Shown here: positions 6,419 through 13,900 of the stretch, in pieces
Numbering within the stretch: position 1 is the first letter of the stretch
Layout of the letters: each line of letters starts with the position of its first letter
NCBI GenBank assembly: GCA_004296785.1
Contig: SCVU01000329.1
Coordinates: 1 to 14,206, forward strand
From: Planctomycetota bacterium
GTDB taxonomy: Bacteria > Planctomycetota > UBA1135 > GCA-002686595
Reading direction: 5' to 3'
DNA length: 14,206 nucleotides
Position numbers and translations under genes: made by a program
Notes under the pieces: model-generated
Databases searched by the model: none
Seen by the model: only the letters and a program-made list of their open reading frames with translations
Told to the model about the DNA's origin: nothing

Positions 6419-8074
6419 TCACGGCGCGATGTCGAGCCGCTGCGGCGCGCTCGCGAACGCCACGAACGCGTACGGGTCGAACAGCACGACGCCGAATGCA
6501 TGCCAGCCGGTCAGACCCACGAGGTTCGCGACCGAGCCCGGCGCGATCGAAATCGTCGTCGCGCCGCGTCCCTGAGCGTCGAGCACTCCCAGCGAGCTCG
6601 ACAGCGGCGCGTGATTCGGCGCCTGCAGCGTCAGGAAGAAGTACGCGTCGGGATTCAGCGGCACGATCAGCGGCTTCATGTCGAGACCGGGCGCGTATCC
6701 GCCGAGCGAACCCAGCGTCAGGTACACGCGCCCAGCGAACGTGCAGCCGGCATCGATCTGCAGCACTTGCGAGCCGCCGGTCGCAGCCGAAATCTGCTGC
6801 GTCGATGCTTGGACCGAGTTCGCGGTGGGCACGCCGAAGCTGTACACCGCGCCACCGCTGTGCGCCTGCGTGTCGTCGTACCGCGAACCGACCAACGCGG
6901 TTCCGTCGGAGAGTGCGACCGCACGACTGAATACCGATGTGTAGCTGTAGTCGGGCTGGAGCCGCGCGAGCTCGAACCATCCCTCGGTGCGGTGCTCGAA
7001 CAAGTGCGCGGCGCCGCCGTTGAAGTCCTGGAAGTCGTTGTCGCCGATCAGCGCGTGCTCGCCGTCCAGCGCGACCGACCAACCGAACTGCTCCTGCGTG
7101 ATCACTCCCGCGCCGTGCAGCTTGGCCGTCTGCGTCCAGCCGTTCGGGCCGAACTCGAACACGTAGGCCGCGCCGGCGTTGCCCTGGATCTCGTCGTCGA
7201 GGGTCGCCCCCACGAGCAGTCGAGTGCCTTCCAGTGCGACGGACTTGCCGAAGTAGTCGCCGTAGCTCGAGCCGGTCGGCGTGAGCTTGCTGTCGTACAC
7301 CCACGCGCCGCCGTTGCGCCGATAGAGATACACCGCACCCGCGGAGCGCGTCGCGCCGTTCGTCAGCGGCGCACCGACGGCCAACCAATCGCCCGAAAGC
7401 GCGATCGCGTACGCGTACTGCTCCGCGCCGACCAGCTGCGTCGCCTGGAGCTCGGCCGTCTGCACCCACGCGCCGCCGGTGTGCTCGAACACGTAGGCGG
7501 CGCCTCGCGGCGAGCTCGTCGGCGTGCCCGCCTGCGTGTAGCCGTTGGCCCAACGTGCCGCGACCGCCAAGCGCTGCCCGTCGAACGCGACTGCGTATCC
7601 GAACTGGTCCTCGGTGCTCGCGTCCGACCCTTCGAGCTTCGCGACGGATTGCCAGCCGGACGCAGTGCGCTCGTAGACGTGCACCGCGCCCGAATTGAGA
7701 CCGTGCGTCGAGTCCAACGGAGAGCCGACGAACGCCAGGTCACCGTGGATCGCGACCGACGCGCCGAAGTTCGCGACGCACGACGTCGGATCGGCGAACA
7801 GCTGCGCCGTCTGGACCCAACCGTTCGGCCCGCGCTCGAAGAGATAGGCTGCGCCGTCGGCATTCGGCGCCGGCCCGCCGGCCGGGTTCGGCACGCCGTG
7901 TCCGAGCGCGCCGACGATCGCGCGGTTCGCGTGCAACGCGACGCTGATGCCGAACGCGGCGCCGTCGTGCGGATCGGCTGGGAGGATCTTGTCGAGGCAC
8001 TGCGCCGCGGCGCCGCTCGAGACGAGGACAGCGCAGAACGGGAGCGTGAGCTTGCGGCAACGAGTCGAGCGCAT
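6419..8074 (-). CDS. Secreted FG-GAP seven-repeat beta-propeller protein with shared C-terminal module
   Basis: The 551-residue product has a signal peptide (residues 1-24, hydrophobic LPFCAVLVSSGAAA, cleavage near Ala24). Seven repeats of the form 'FGxSVALxGxxxxVGA...GAAYxFE...GWxQTAxL' start at residues 41, 103, 158, 220, 275, 330 and 382. That number closes one seven-bladed propeller. The calcium-binding DxDxDG loop of integrin-type FG-GAP repeats is not visible. A linker rich in Ser, Thr and Gln (417-432) leads to a beta-rich module (about 433-551) homologous to the end of the neighbouring beta-helix protein. Start ATG 8074 is firm: AAGGAGG lies 6 nt upstream. The gene follows a DinB-like gene by 27 bp and converges with the beta-helix gene with 4 bp between stops. 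Role unknown; binding at the cell surface or envelope is inferred. Confidence 0.9.
   Translation of the reverse strand: MRSTRCRKLTLPFCAVLVSSGAAAQCLDKILPADPHDGAAFGISVALHANRAIVGALGHGVPNPAGGPAPNADGAAYLFERGPNGWVQTAQLFADPTSCVANFGASVAIHGDLAFVGSPLDSTHGLNSGAVHVYERTASGWQSVAKLEGSDASTEDQFGYAVAFDGQRLAVAARWANGYTQAGTPTSSPRGAAYVFEHTGGAWVQTAELQATQLVGAEQYAYAIALSGDWLAVGAPLTNGATRSAGAVYLYRRNGGAWVYDSKLTPTGSSYGDYFGKSVALEGTRLLVGATLDDEIQGNAGAAYVFEFGPNGWTQTAKLHGAGVITQEQFGWSVALDGEHALIGDNDFQDFNGGAAHLFEHRTEGWFELARLQPDYSYTSVFSRAVALSDGTALVGSRYDDTQAHSGGAVYSFGVPTANSVQASTQQISAATGGSQVLQIDAGCTFAGRVYLTLGSLGGYAPGLDMKPLIVPLNPDAYFFLTLQAPNHAPLSSSLGVLDAQGRGATTISIAPGSVANLVGLTGWHAFGVVLFDPYAFVAFASAPQRLDIAP
6603..6621 (-). repeat. 19-bp inverted repeat, right copy (within FG-GAP gene)
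   Basis: Reverse complement of the 19 bp at 6215-6233. It encodes PNHAPL in the C-terminal module of the FG-GAP protein at the same distance from its stop codon as in the beta-helix protein. Confidence 0.85.
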
Positions 8075-8080
8075 GCGGAG

Positions 8081-8087
8081 CCTCCTT
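8081..8087 (-). promoter_or_regulatory. Shine-Dalgarno AAGGAGG of the FG-GAP gene
   Basis: AAGGAGG on the minus strand, six bases before ATG 8074, is the strongest ribosome binding site in the window and fixes that start. It shows that this organism uses Shine-Dalgarno initiation for at least some genes. Confidence 0.85.
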
Positions 8088-8098
8088 GGCCAGCGACC

Positions 8099-8104
8099 AT
8101 CCTA
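8099..8104 (-). promoter_or_regulatory. Candidate -10 box (TAGGAT) for the FG-GAP gene
   Basis: TAGGAT lies 24 bp upstream of the ATG. Transcription from about 8092 would give a short leader that just includes the Shine-Dalgarno. Its TAG is also the stop codon of the upstream DinB-like gene. No -35 is recognisable. Confidence 0.35.
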
Positions 8105-8593
8105 GCGCAGCGCCGCGCGCCACTCGTCGACGTGGTGGCGCGCGTGCTCGGCCTCCGCCGCGAGCACGTCGGCGACGGTCGCCGTCCGCAGCGGACCGCC
8201 CGGCGCGTCGCGCAACTGCACGGTCCGCTGCAAGCCGTCCGCGAGCGGCCGGATCTGCGCGGCGACGTACGCGTTGAGCGCGTCGACCAGCGCGAGCGCC
8301 GGCGCGATCGGCTTCGCGCCGTACGCGAGACGCTCCATCCACGGCGGCGCCGGCACCATCCACGACCAGTCGTAGACGCAGCCGGGGCTGCCGAGCGCGG
8401 CGATGACGATGCTCGCGGCCACGACGTTCGCCTCCGCGATGTGGTGCACGAGCTCGCGCGGCGTCATCGTCTTCGGATCCGCGCGCGCGTCGAGCTCCGC
8501 CTCCGAGCGATCGTCGACGAGCGCATGCACGAGCCGCGGGATCGACTCCCACGCTGCGAGCGCGTTCGCTGGATTCGCAGGCGAGCTCGACAT
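8102..8593 (-). CDS. DinB/YfiT-like putative metal-dependent four-helix-bundle protein
   Basis: The 163-residue product fits the DinB_2/YfiT superfamily, small cytoplasmic four-helix bundles, some of which are thiol-dependent S-transferases; most have unknown substrates. The family's three metal-binding histidines can be placed. One lies in LVHHIAEANVVAASI (His50 or His51, where relatives have 'xHLAxx'). Two are in AEHARHHVDEWRAAL (His150 and His154). The interval contains MTPRELVHH, typical of the end of helix 1 and start of helix 2, and the length matches the family. Start ATG 8593 has no Shine-Dalgarno but has TAGCAT eight bases upstream. It lies 11 bp after the antiporter gene and 27 bp before the FG-GAP gene on the same strand, which would allow a three-gene transcript. 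No functional link with either neighbour is evident. Confidence 0.8.
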   Translation of the reverse strand: MSSSPANPANALAAWESIPRLVHALVDDRSEAELDARADPKTMTPRELVHHIAEANVVAASIVIAALGSPGCVYDWSWMVPAPPWMERLAYGAKPIAPALALVDALNAYVAAQIRPLADGLQRTVQLRDAPGGPLRTATVADVLAAEAEHARHHVDEWRAALR

Positions 8594-8601
8594 CGCGCTC
8601 G

Positions 8602-8607
8602 ATGCTA
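8602..8607 (-). promoter_or_regulatory. Candidate -10 box (TAGCAT) for the DinB-like gene
   Basis: TAGCAT ends eight bases before ATG 8593 and would give a leaderless or nearly leaderless mRNA. Its TAG is also the antiporter gene's stop codon, so the first three bases are constrained by that. No Shine-Dalgarno or -35 is visible. Confidence 0.3.
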
Positions 8608-10698
8608 GCGCGGCGCGCGCAGCTCGTCGCGCGCCGCGTCGAGCGCCTCAGCGGTGCCCGATGCCGCGAGCACGTCGCCCGGCTCGAGCCGCTCGAGCGC
8701 GCCCGGCATCAGCACGACGCGCTCGCCGCGCAGCAGCGCGAGCACCGTCGCGCCGGTGCGGCCGCGCAGCCTGAGCTCGCCGAGCGTGCGACCCGCCGCG
8801 CGACTGCCGGCCTCGACGCGCAGCGCCGTCGGCTCGCCCATGCCCGGCAGCAGTTGGCGCGCCGCCGCGAGCGCGGCCGGCTCGGCGGGCTGCTGCGCCG
8901 CGCTCCCCGCGCTCCCCGCGCTCGCCACCGCCGGCGCCGTGTGCGACTGCGACGCGAGCGCGTCGGCGAGCACCTCGGCCGCGGCCTTCACGTGCCCTTG
9001 CAGATTCGATGCGCCGCGCTGCAGCGCCCAGCCGAACGCGCCGCACAACAGGAGCGCCGCGATCAGCGTCGGCATCGACGGCAGGAACGGCTGCAGCACC
9101 GCGAGCAGCGGCAGCGCGACCGCGCCGAGCAGCGCGAGCTGCAGCGCGAGCGCGAAGCTGCGCCGCGGCGCGGCCGCGAGGTCGGCGCCGCGCACCGGCG
9201 ACGGCAGCGCGCGCTCGGCGAGATCGAGCGACAGGCGCCGCGACACGCGCAGCATCCCCAGGCCGAACGGCACCGCGGCGAGCGCCGTCGCGCACAGCAC
9301 GAGCCACTGCGCGCTCGCGGCGGCGAAGCCGGTGCGGAGGACGAGCTCCTCCGCCGCGCGAGCGCCGTACACCGCGCCGGCGATCACGACCGCGCAGAAC
9401 AGCAACGCGTCGAACGCGAGCCAGCGCGCGCGCTGCCACAGCAGCGAGCGCGCGCCCTGGCGCGCGTCGGGGCGGCGCAGCTTCTCGATCCAGCTGCCGT
9501 ACAGCGCGGTGAACGTCTGCCACGAGTGCGGCATCACGCGGTCGACCCAGTCGGCCGCGCGGTCGGACCAGCGGATCGCGAGCGGCGTCGTCAGCGTCGT
9601 CAGCGCCGACACGGCGACGGCGATCGCGCTCAGACCCTCGTCGGTCGCGCCGAGCGCGAGGCCGAGCCCGGCGATGATGAAGCCGAACTCGCCGATCTGC
9701 GCGAGCGCGAGGCCGGCCTGCACCGAGGTGCGCGTGCCGTGTCCGCTCAGGAACGCGCCGAGCGCGACGCTGCCGATCTTGCCGACGATGACGAGCGCGG
9801 TGAACGCGGCGATCGCGCCGGCGTGCTCGACGATCGAGCGCGGGTCGATCAGCATGCCGACCGAGACGAAGAACAGCGCGGCGAACAGGTCGCGCACCGG
9901 CTTCACGAGCTCCTCGAGGTAGTGCTGCTCGCCCGACTCCGCCATCAGCGAGCCGGCGAGGAACGCGCCGAGCGCGACCGAGTAGCCGAACTGCTGGCAC
10001 AAGAGCGAGACGCCGAACGCGAAGCCGATGCTCGCGACGAGCATCGTCTCCGGTCGATCGAGCTTGCGCAGCCAGCGCGTCGCGCGCGGCACGACGAGCA
10101 GGCCGACCACGACGAGCACGGCCAGGAACGCCGCGAGCTTGCCGCCGGCCTTCGCGAGCGCGCCGGCGCCGGCTGCCTCGCCGCTGCCGACCGCGGTGAG
10201 CACGGCGATCAGGAAGATCCCGATCAAGTCCTCCACGACGAGGATGCCGATCACGAGCTCGCGCAGCTTGCCGCCGACCTTCTGCTCGTCGAACGCGCGC
10301 GCGATGATCGTCGTCGACGAGATCGCGACGACGCCGCCGGCGAACAGGCTGACGGTGCTGCTCCAGCCGAACGCGCGGCCGAGCAGGTAGCCGAGCCAGA
10401 CGAGGACACCCGACTGGAAGATCGCCGCGGGGCCGACGCGCGGCGCGAGGAGCACGAGCCGGCGCAGGCTGAACTCGAGGCCGAGCGAGTACAGCAGCAG
10501 GATCAGCCCGAGCTCGGAGAGGATCGCGACGATGTTGCGGTCCGCGTAGATCGGGACCGCGAGGTTCGGGCCGACGAGGAGGCCCGCGAGCAGGTAGCCG
10601 AGGACGACCGGGAGCTTCAGGCGCTGGAACAGCACCGTTGTCACGCCGGCCGTGATCAGCACGATCGTCAGCGTGATCAGGAAGTCGTGGGCGGTCAT
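8605..10698 (-). CDS. CPA2-family (KefB-type) monovalent cation:proton antiporter with C-terminal RCK_C domain
   Basis: The 697-residue product exchanges a monovalent cation (K+ or Na+) for protons across the inner membrane; which ion is not decided by the sequence. The Na+/H+ exchanger domain covers about 5-375. It contains GYLLAGLLVGP (34-44), SELGLILLLYSLGLEF (61-76), SSTTIIARAFDE (127-138), VVEDLIGIF (154-162, with the ion-site acid Asp156), GAFLAGSLMAES (244-255), LFFVSVGMLID (275-285) and ALAQIGEFGFIIA (331-343). KefB and KefC then have an RCK_N (NAD-binding) domain. Here there is instead an amphipathic linker and about four more membrane helices (about 426-446, 462-482, 514-536, 540-560). 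An Ala/Ser/Gly-rich linker with SAGSAGSA (593-600) follows, then a RCK_C/TrkA_C domain (about 622-695). Start ATG 10698 has no Shine-Dalgarno; TAACCT lies nine bases upstream. Confidence 0.92.
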   Translation of the reverse strand: MTAHDFLITLTIVLITAGVTTVLFQRLKLPVVLGYLLAGLLVGPNLAVPIYADRNIVAILSELGLILLLYSLGLEFSLRRLVLLAPRVGPAAIFQSGVLVWLGYLLGRAFGWSSTVSLFAGGVVAISSTTIIARAFDEQKVGGKLRELVIGILVVEDLIGIFLIAVLTAVGSGEAAGAGALAKAGGKLAAFLAVLVVVGLLVVPRATRWLRKLDRPETMLVASIGFAFGVSLLCQQFGYSVALGAFLAGSLMAESGEQHYLEELVKPVRDLFAALFFVSVGMLIDPRSIVEHAGAIAAFTALVIVGKIGSVALGAFLSGHGTRTSVQAGLALAQIGEFGFIIAGLGLALGATDEGLSAIAVAVSALTTLTTPLAIRWSDRAADWVDRVMPHSWQTFTALYGSWIEKLRRPDARQGARSLLWQRARWLAFDALLFCAVVIAGAVYGARAAEELVLRTGFAAASAQWLVLCATALAAVPFGLGMLRVSRRLSLDLAERALPSPVRGADLAAAPRRSFALALQLALLGAVALPLLAVLQPFLPSMPTLIAALLLCGAFGWALQRGASNLQGHVKAAAEVLADALASQSHTAPAVASAGSAGSAAQQPAEPAALAAARQLLPGMGEPTALRVEAGSRAAGRTLGELRLRGRTGATVLALLRGERVVLMPGALERLEPGDVLAASGTAEALDAARDELRAPR
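8898..8924. repeat. Three tandem 9-bp repeats inside the antiporter gene
   Basis: CCGCGCTCC occurs twice in a row, followed by CCGCGCTCG. On the coding strand this encodes an alternating Ser-Ala-Gly linker between the membrane domain and the RCK_C domain. Unit length keeps the frame, so copy number could change without harming the gene. Confidence 0.8.
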
Positions 10699-10707
10699 CG
10701 CGGGCAG

Positions 10708-10713
10708 AGGTTA
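10708..10713 (-). promoter_or_regulatory. Candidate -10 box (TAACCT) for the antiporter gene
   Basis: TAACCT ends nine bases before ATG 10698, which would leave only two or three leader bases. No Shine-Dalgarno and no -35 are visible. The 122-bp region to the divergent tRNA-Arg is otherwise nearly all G and C. Confidence 0.3.
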
Positions 10714-10803
10714 CTCGCGTGGTCGCGCGCGGCGAAGCGCAGTCCGGCAGCGGGGCCGGTTGCAGCGCCGCGGCGCGGACTCGCAGCACCCGCGCGCGCC
10801 GCG

Positions 10804-10809
10804 TAAAGT
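10804..10809 (+). promoter_or_regulatory. Candidate -10 box (TAAAGT) for tRNA-Arg
   Basis: TAAAGT lies 11 bp before the mature 5' end of tRNA-Arg, so transcription would begin about five bases upstream of the tRNA. It is the only AT-rich hexamer in the region. A -35 element is not recognisable. Confidence 0.4.
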
Positions 10810-10820
10810 GCGCACGGAGC

Positions 10821-10897
10821 GCGCCCGTAGCTCAGCTGGATAGAGCAGTGGATTTCTAATCCACCGGTCGCAGGTTCGAGTCCTGCCGGGCGCGCCA
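10821..10897 (+). tRNA. tRNA-Arg, anticodon UCU
   Basis: A complete cloverleaf. The acceptor GCGCCCG pairs with CGGGCGC, with discriminator G and an encoded CCA at 10895-10897. The D stem is GCTC/GAGC with loop AGCTGGATA. The anticodon stem GTGGA/TCCAC is fully paired, with loop TTTCTAA. The T stem is GCAGG/CCTGC with loop TTCGAGT. The anticodon TCT is at 10855-10857 and reads AGA and AGG, which are rare codons in such a GC-rich genome. It is divergent from the antiporter gene and ends 38 bp from the convergent end of the large secreted-protein gene. Confidence 0.97.
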
Positions 10898-10935
10898 ATC
10901 GCATCGCGGCGCGCGCGCGGCTCGGCGTGTTTCCC

Positions 10936-13900
10936 TCAGAGCTCGTACGTCGCGGTGTCCATCTTCCAGCGATCCGTGGTGTCGCGCACGATCAGCGAGA
11001 AGCGGTACGTGTAGCCGCTCGCTAGGTACGGCGGCGTCTTCCACGTCGCCGTCCGCGTCGTCGACGTGCTCGTGATGTCGAACACCGAGCTCGTGATCGG
11101 CACGCCGACGTCGAGCACCGGCGAGCCGCTCTGGAACACCGTCACGCGCACCCATTCCTCGGCGATGTCCGAGACTCCGTCGGCGTCCCCGTACGCGAAC
11201 TGCTGCGAGCTCGCGGTCACCGCGGACGTGTAGCCCAGGTCGGCGGGAGTCACCGCGGCGGTCGGTCGCTCGATGCCGAGGTCCGACTCCATCGCGCGCA
11301 GCATGTCGGGCGTCGAGCCGAGCGCGCGGAACTCCCAGCCGGCGTTGATCGGCGCCGAGCTCGACGGCAGAGCCGTGTAGTTCGGCGCATCCATGTAGCC
11401 GAGCTGATCGCCGGGGCTCAGCGACCCGAGGTGCTCGAAGTACTGGCCGTAGTGGAGCCGGTTCATCCGCAGCATCGACGCGAAGATCGCGCGCAGATCC
11501 GCGCGCAGCGTGGAGTTCACGATGCCCTGGCTCGCGAGCCCCGCGTTCGAGTACGCGCGCGCGAGCGGCGCGAAGCGATTGCCGTCGGACGCGGTCAGCG
11601 GCGTGCCGCCGAAGCCGGACAGATCGGGGTGCTGGAACGCGGAGACGTTGACGGCCGACCACACGCCGTTGCCGAGCTGGCACCCGCGCACGTAGTTCAG
11701 CGTCGCGTCGACGTACGCCTTCCCGAGCTCGTACTGGGCGGATGGATTGAGATCGAAGAAGTAGATCCACGCGTTCCAGCCGCGCTGCTGGTCGCCCGCC
11801 ATGCGCGTCGCGCGCGCCATGGTCTGCACCCATTCGGGATGGAACTCGTCGACGCCCTGCTCGAGCACGTCGGAGAACTCCGTCCCCGTGACGTCTTGCA
11901 GCGCGGCGAAGGCCGCGCCCGACGGGTAGCCGAACACGTCGTCGAACTCGTTGTCGATGTTCATCCAGTACGCGCCGTAGCCCGGAGAGGCGTACTCGCC
12001 GTGGAACCAGCTGGCCACGCTCTTCGCCGCCGCGAGCATCGCGCCCGACTGCGAGAACCTCGATCCGTACGGCGCGGTCCGCGCGGACAGCGCGGCGAAG
12101 ACCTGCATGGCCAGCGCGCGCTCGGCGTGCACGGCGACGTATTCCGCCGCGGTGAAGAGCTTCTCGAAAGTCGGCGATCCGCTCGCGTGGTACTTGAGCC
12201 GCATCTGGTACAGCGTCTCGACCGTGTCGGGCATGTCGGTCGCACCCTCCGCCAGCGCAACAGCTCCCATCCGATACGCAGTCTCGAGCGTGCGGAAGTC
12301 GTGCGTGAGGTCGTACACGCGCAGCAGGTACGAGATGTCGGCGCCGAGGTTGACCAGCTTGTGCGTCGCCGTGTGATCCGGCGCGACGTAGGTGCTCGAC
12401 CCGAAGTCGTAGATCGAGAAGATCCCGTGCGTCGGATGCGCGTGCTGCACGAGCGCCTCCGCTTCCGCGAGCACCCACGGCGTGAACGTGTCGTGGTAGT
12501 ACTGCTCGGAGGCGGTCAGCGCGAGGTTCGACAGCGAGCTCTGCTTGCCGAACTGCGTCACGTCGAGGTCGCCCGGCACCCACAGATCGGTCTGGTTCGC
12601 GCCGTCGAGGATGTCGAACGCGTAGCGCGCGTGCGGTTCCCGCACGTGCGTCGTCTGATCCTCGAACGCGTACTCGAGGTGGTTCTCCATCACGCGCTCG
12701 AGCTCGGCGCGAATCTCGTCCTCGAGCTGCTGCGAGCTCAGGTGCAGCATGCCGGTCGACATCTGCAGGTCGTCGAAGCGCACGTAGTCGGTGTGCGAGG
12801 CCACGGACGTGAGCTCGAGCCGCAGCGTGAGCTGCGGCACCGGCCCGTGCTCGTACTCGTCGATCAGCGAGTACCACGACGCAAAGTCCTCGCCCGCGTC
12901 GAAGCTGAAGCTGTGCCAGCTCCCCGCGGTCGTGACCTGCTCGCGGATCAGCGGGCCGCTCTCGTCGGGCGGGTACTGCGGCGTCGGCAGCGACTGGTCG
13001 GTGAAGCGGTAGGTGACCTTCCGCGGCTGGTAGCTGATCGTCGGATCGAAGCGCACGGCGAGCGACGACGACGTGTGCTCGCACTCCGCCACTTCGAACG
13101 CGACCATGTTGCCCGCCTCGACGTCGACGTACTGACTGATCGTGAGCCCGTCGCCGGGCCCGAGCGGCCGCGCGCTGTACGGGACCGCGATCGGCGTGCG
13201 GTTCGTCTCGCTCTCGTAGACGGTGATGCCGACGTACACGTCGTAGTCGTCCCACACGACCGGGTGCGGCAGGAAGTCGCGGTCCCAGCATGCGCGGCTC
13301 TCGATCAGCACGCGTCCGTCGGCCGGAGCCTGCCACGCGCGGATCGCGACCTTGTCCTTCGCCGCGGCCTGGCTCTCGAGCTTGACCCACGTCAGCGCGG
13401 TCGAGCTCGGCGCCCACTTGCCTAGGAACGTCTCGATCCCCGACGCCGGCGGGAACGGGCTCATGTCCGTGATCGCGCTGGTCGTCGTGTCCTTGATCCA
13501 GTACTGGAACGCGCCGAACTGGGCTCCGGTCTCCGGCGGGTTGTTCGCGAAATCCCATAGGCCCGAGTTCATCGCGAGGCCCGATTCCTCGAGCACGAGT
13601 TCGGCGACGTTGTCGACGTCGGTCGTGTAGTACTTGCCGCTGATCACCGTGCTCAGCGTGCCGCCTTGCACGCCCCCCTCACCCTGCGCGGTGTACTCGT
13701 AGCCGGCGCAGCGCTGCGTGACGTGATCGCCGGCGTGCGAGAGCTGCAGCGCGCGCTCCTGCGACGTTCCGGTGTCGACAGTCTTGTCCTCCGCGTTGTT
13801 CCAGTAGGCGCCGTAGACGGTCGCGCCCGGGCTTCCGTGCGTCGAAGTGACCGACTGCTCGAAGCGGCCGTTGACGAGCACGTCGACCGGCGTGATCGGC

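Noticed and set aside
8602..10806. 734-codon plus-strand and 713-codon minus-strand open frames over the antiporter gene
   Set aside because: Both are low-complexity Arg/Ala-rich readings of the antiporter gene in other frames; only the 697-residue frame has membrane helices and CPA2 motifs.
10695..10904. Short minus-strand frame with LEPATGGLEIHCSIQLSYGR
   Set aside because: Antisense translation of tRNA-Arg, a well-known spurious protein in databases.
10898..10935. Possible terminator between tRNA-Arg and the convergent secreted-protein gene
   Set aside because: The sequence is GC-alternating with a short GTGTTT, but I could not find a clean stem followed by a T-run on either strand.
10856..13558. 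900-codon minus-strand frame ending in a peptide like RQDSNLRPVD
   Set aside because: It is an out-of-frame reading of the secreted-protein gene. Its end is the classic peptide produced by translating the antisense of a tRNA gene, here tRNA-Arg.
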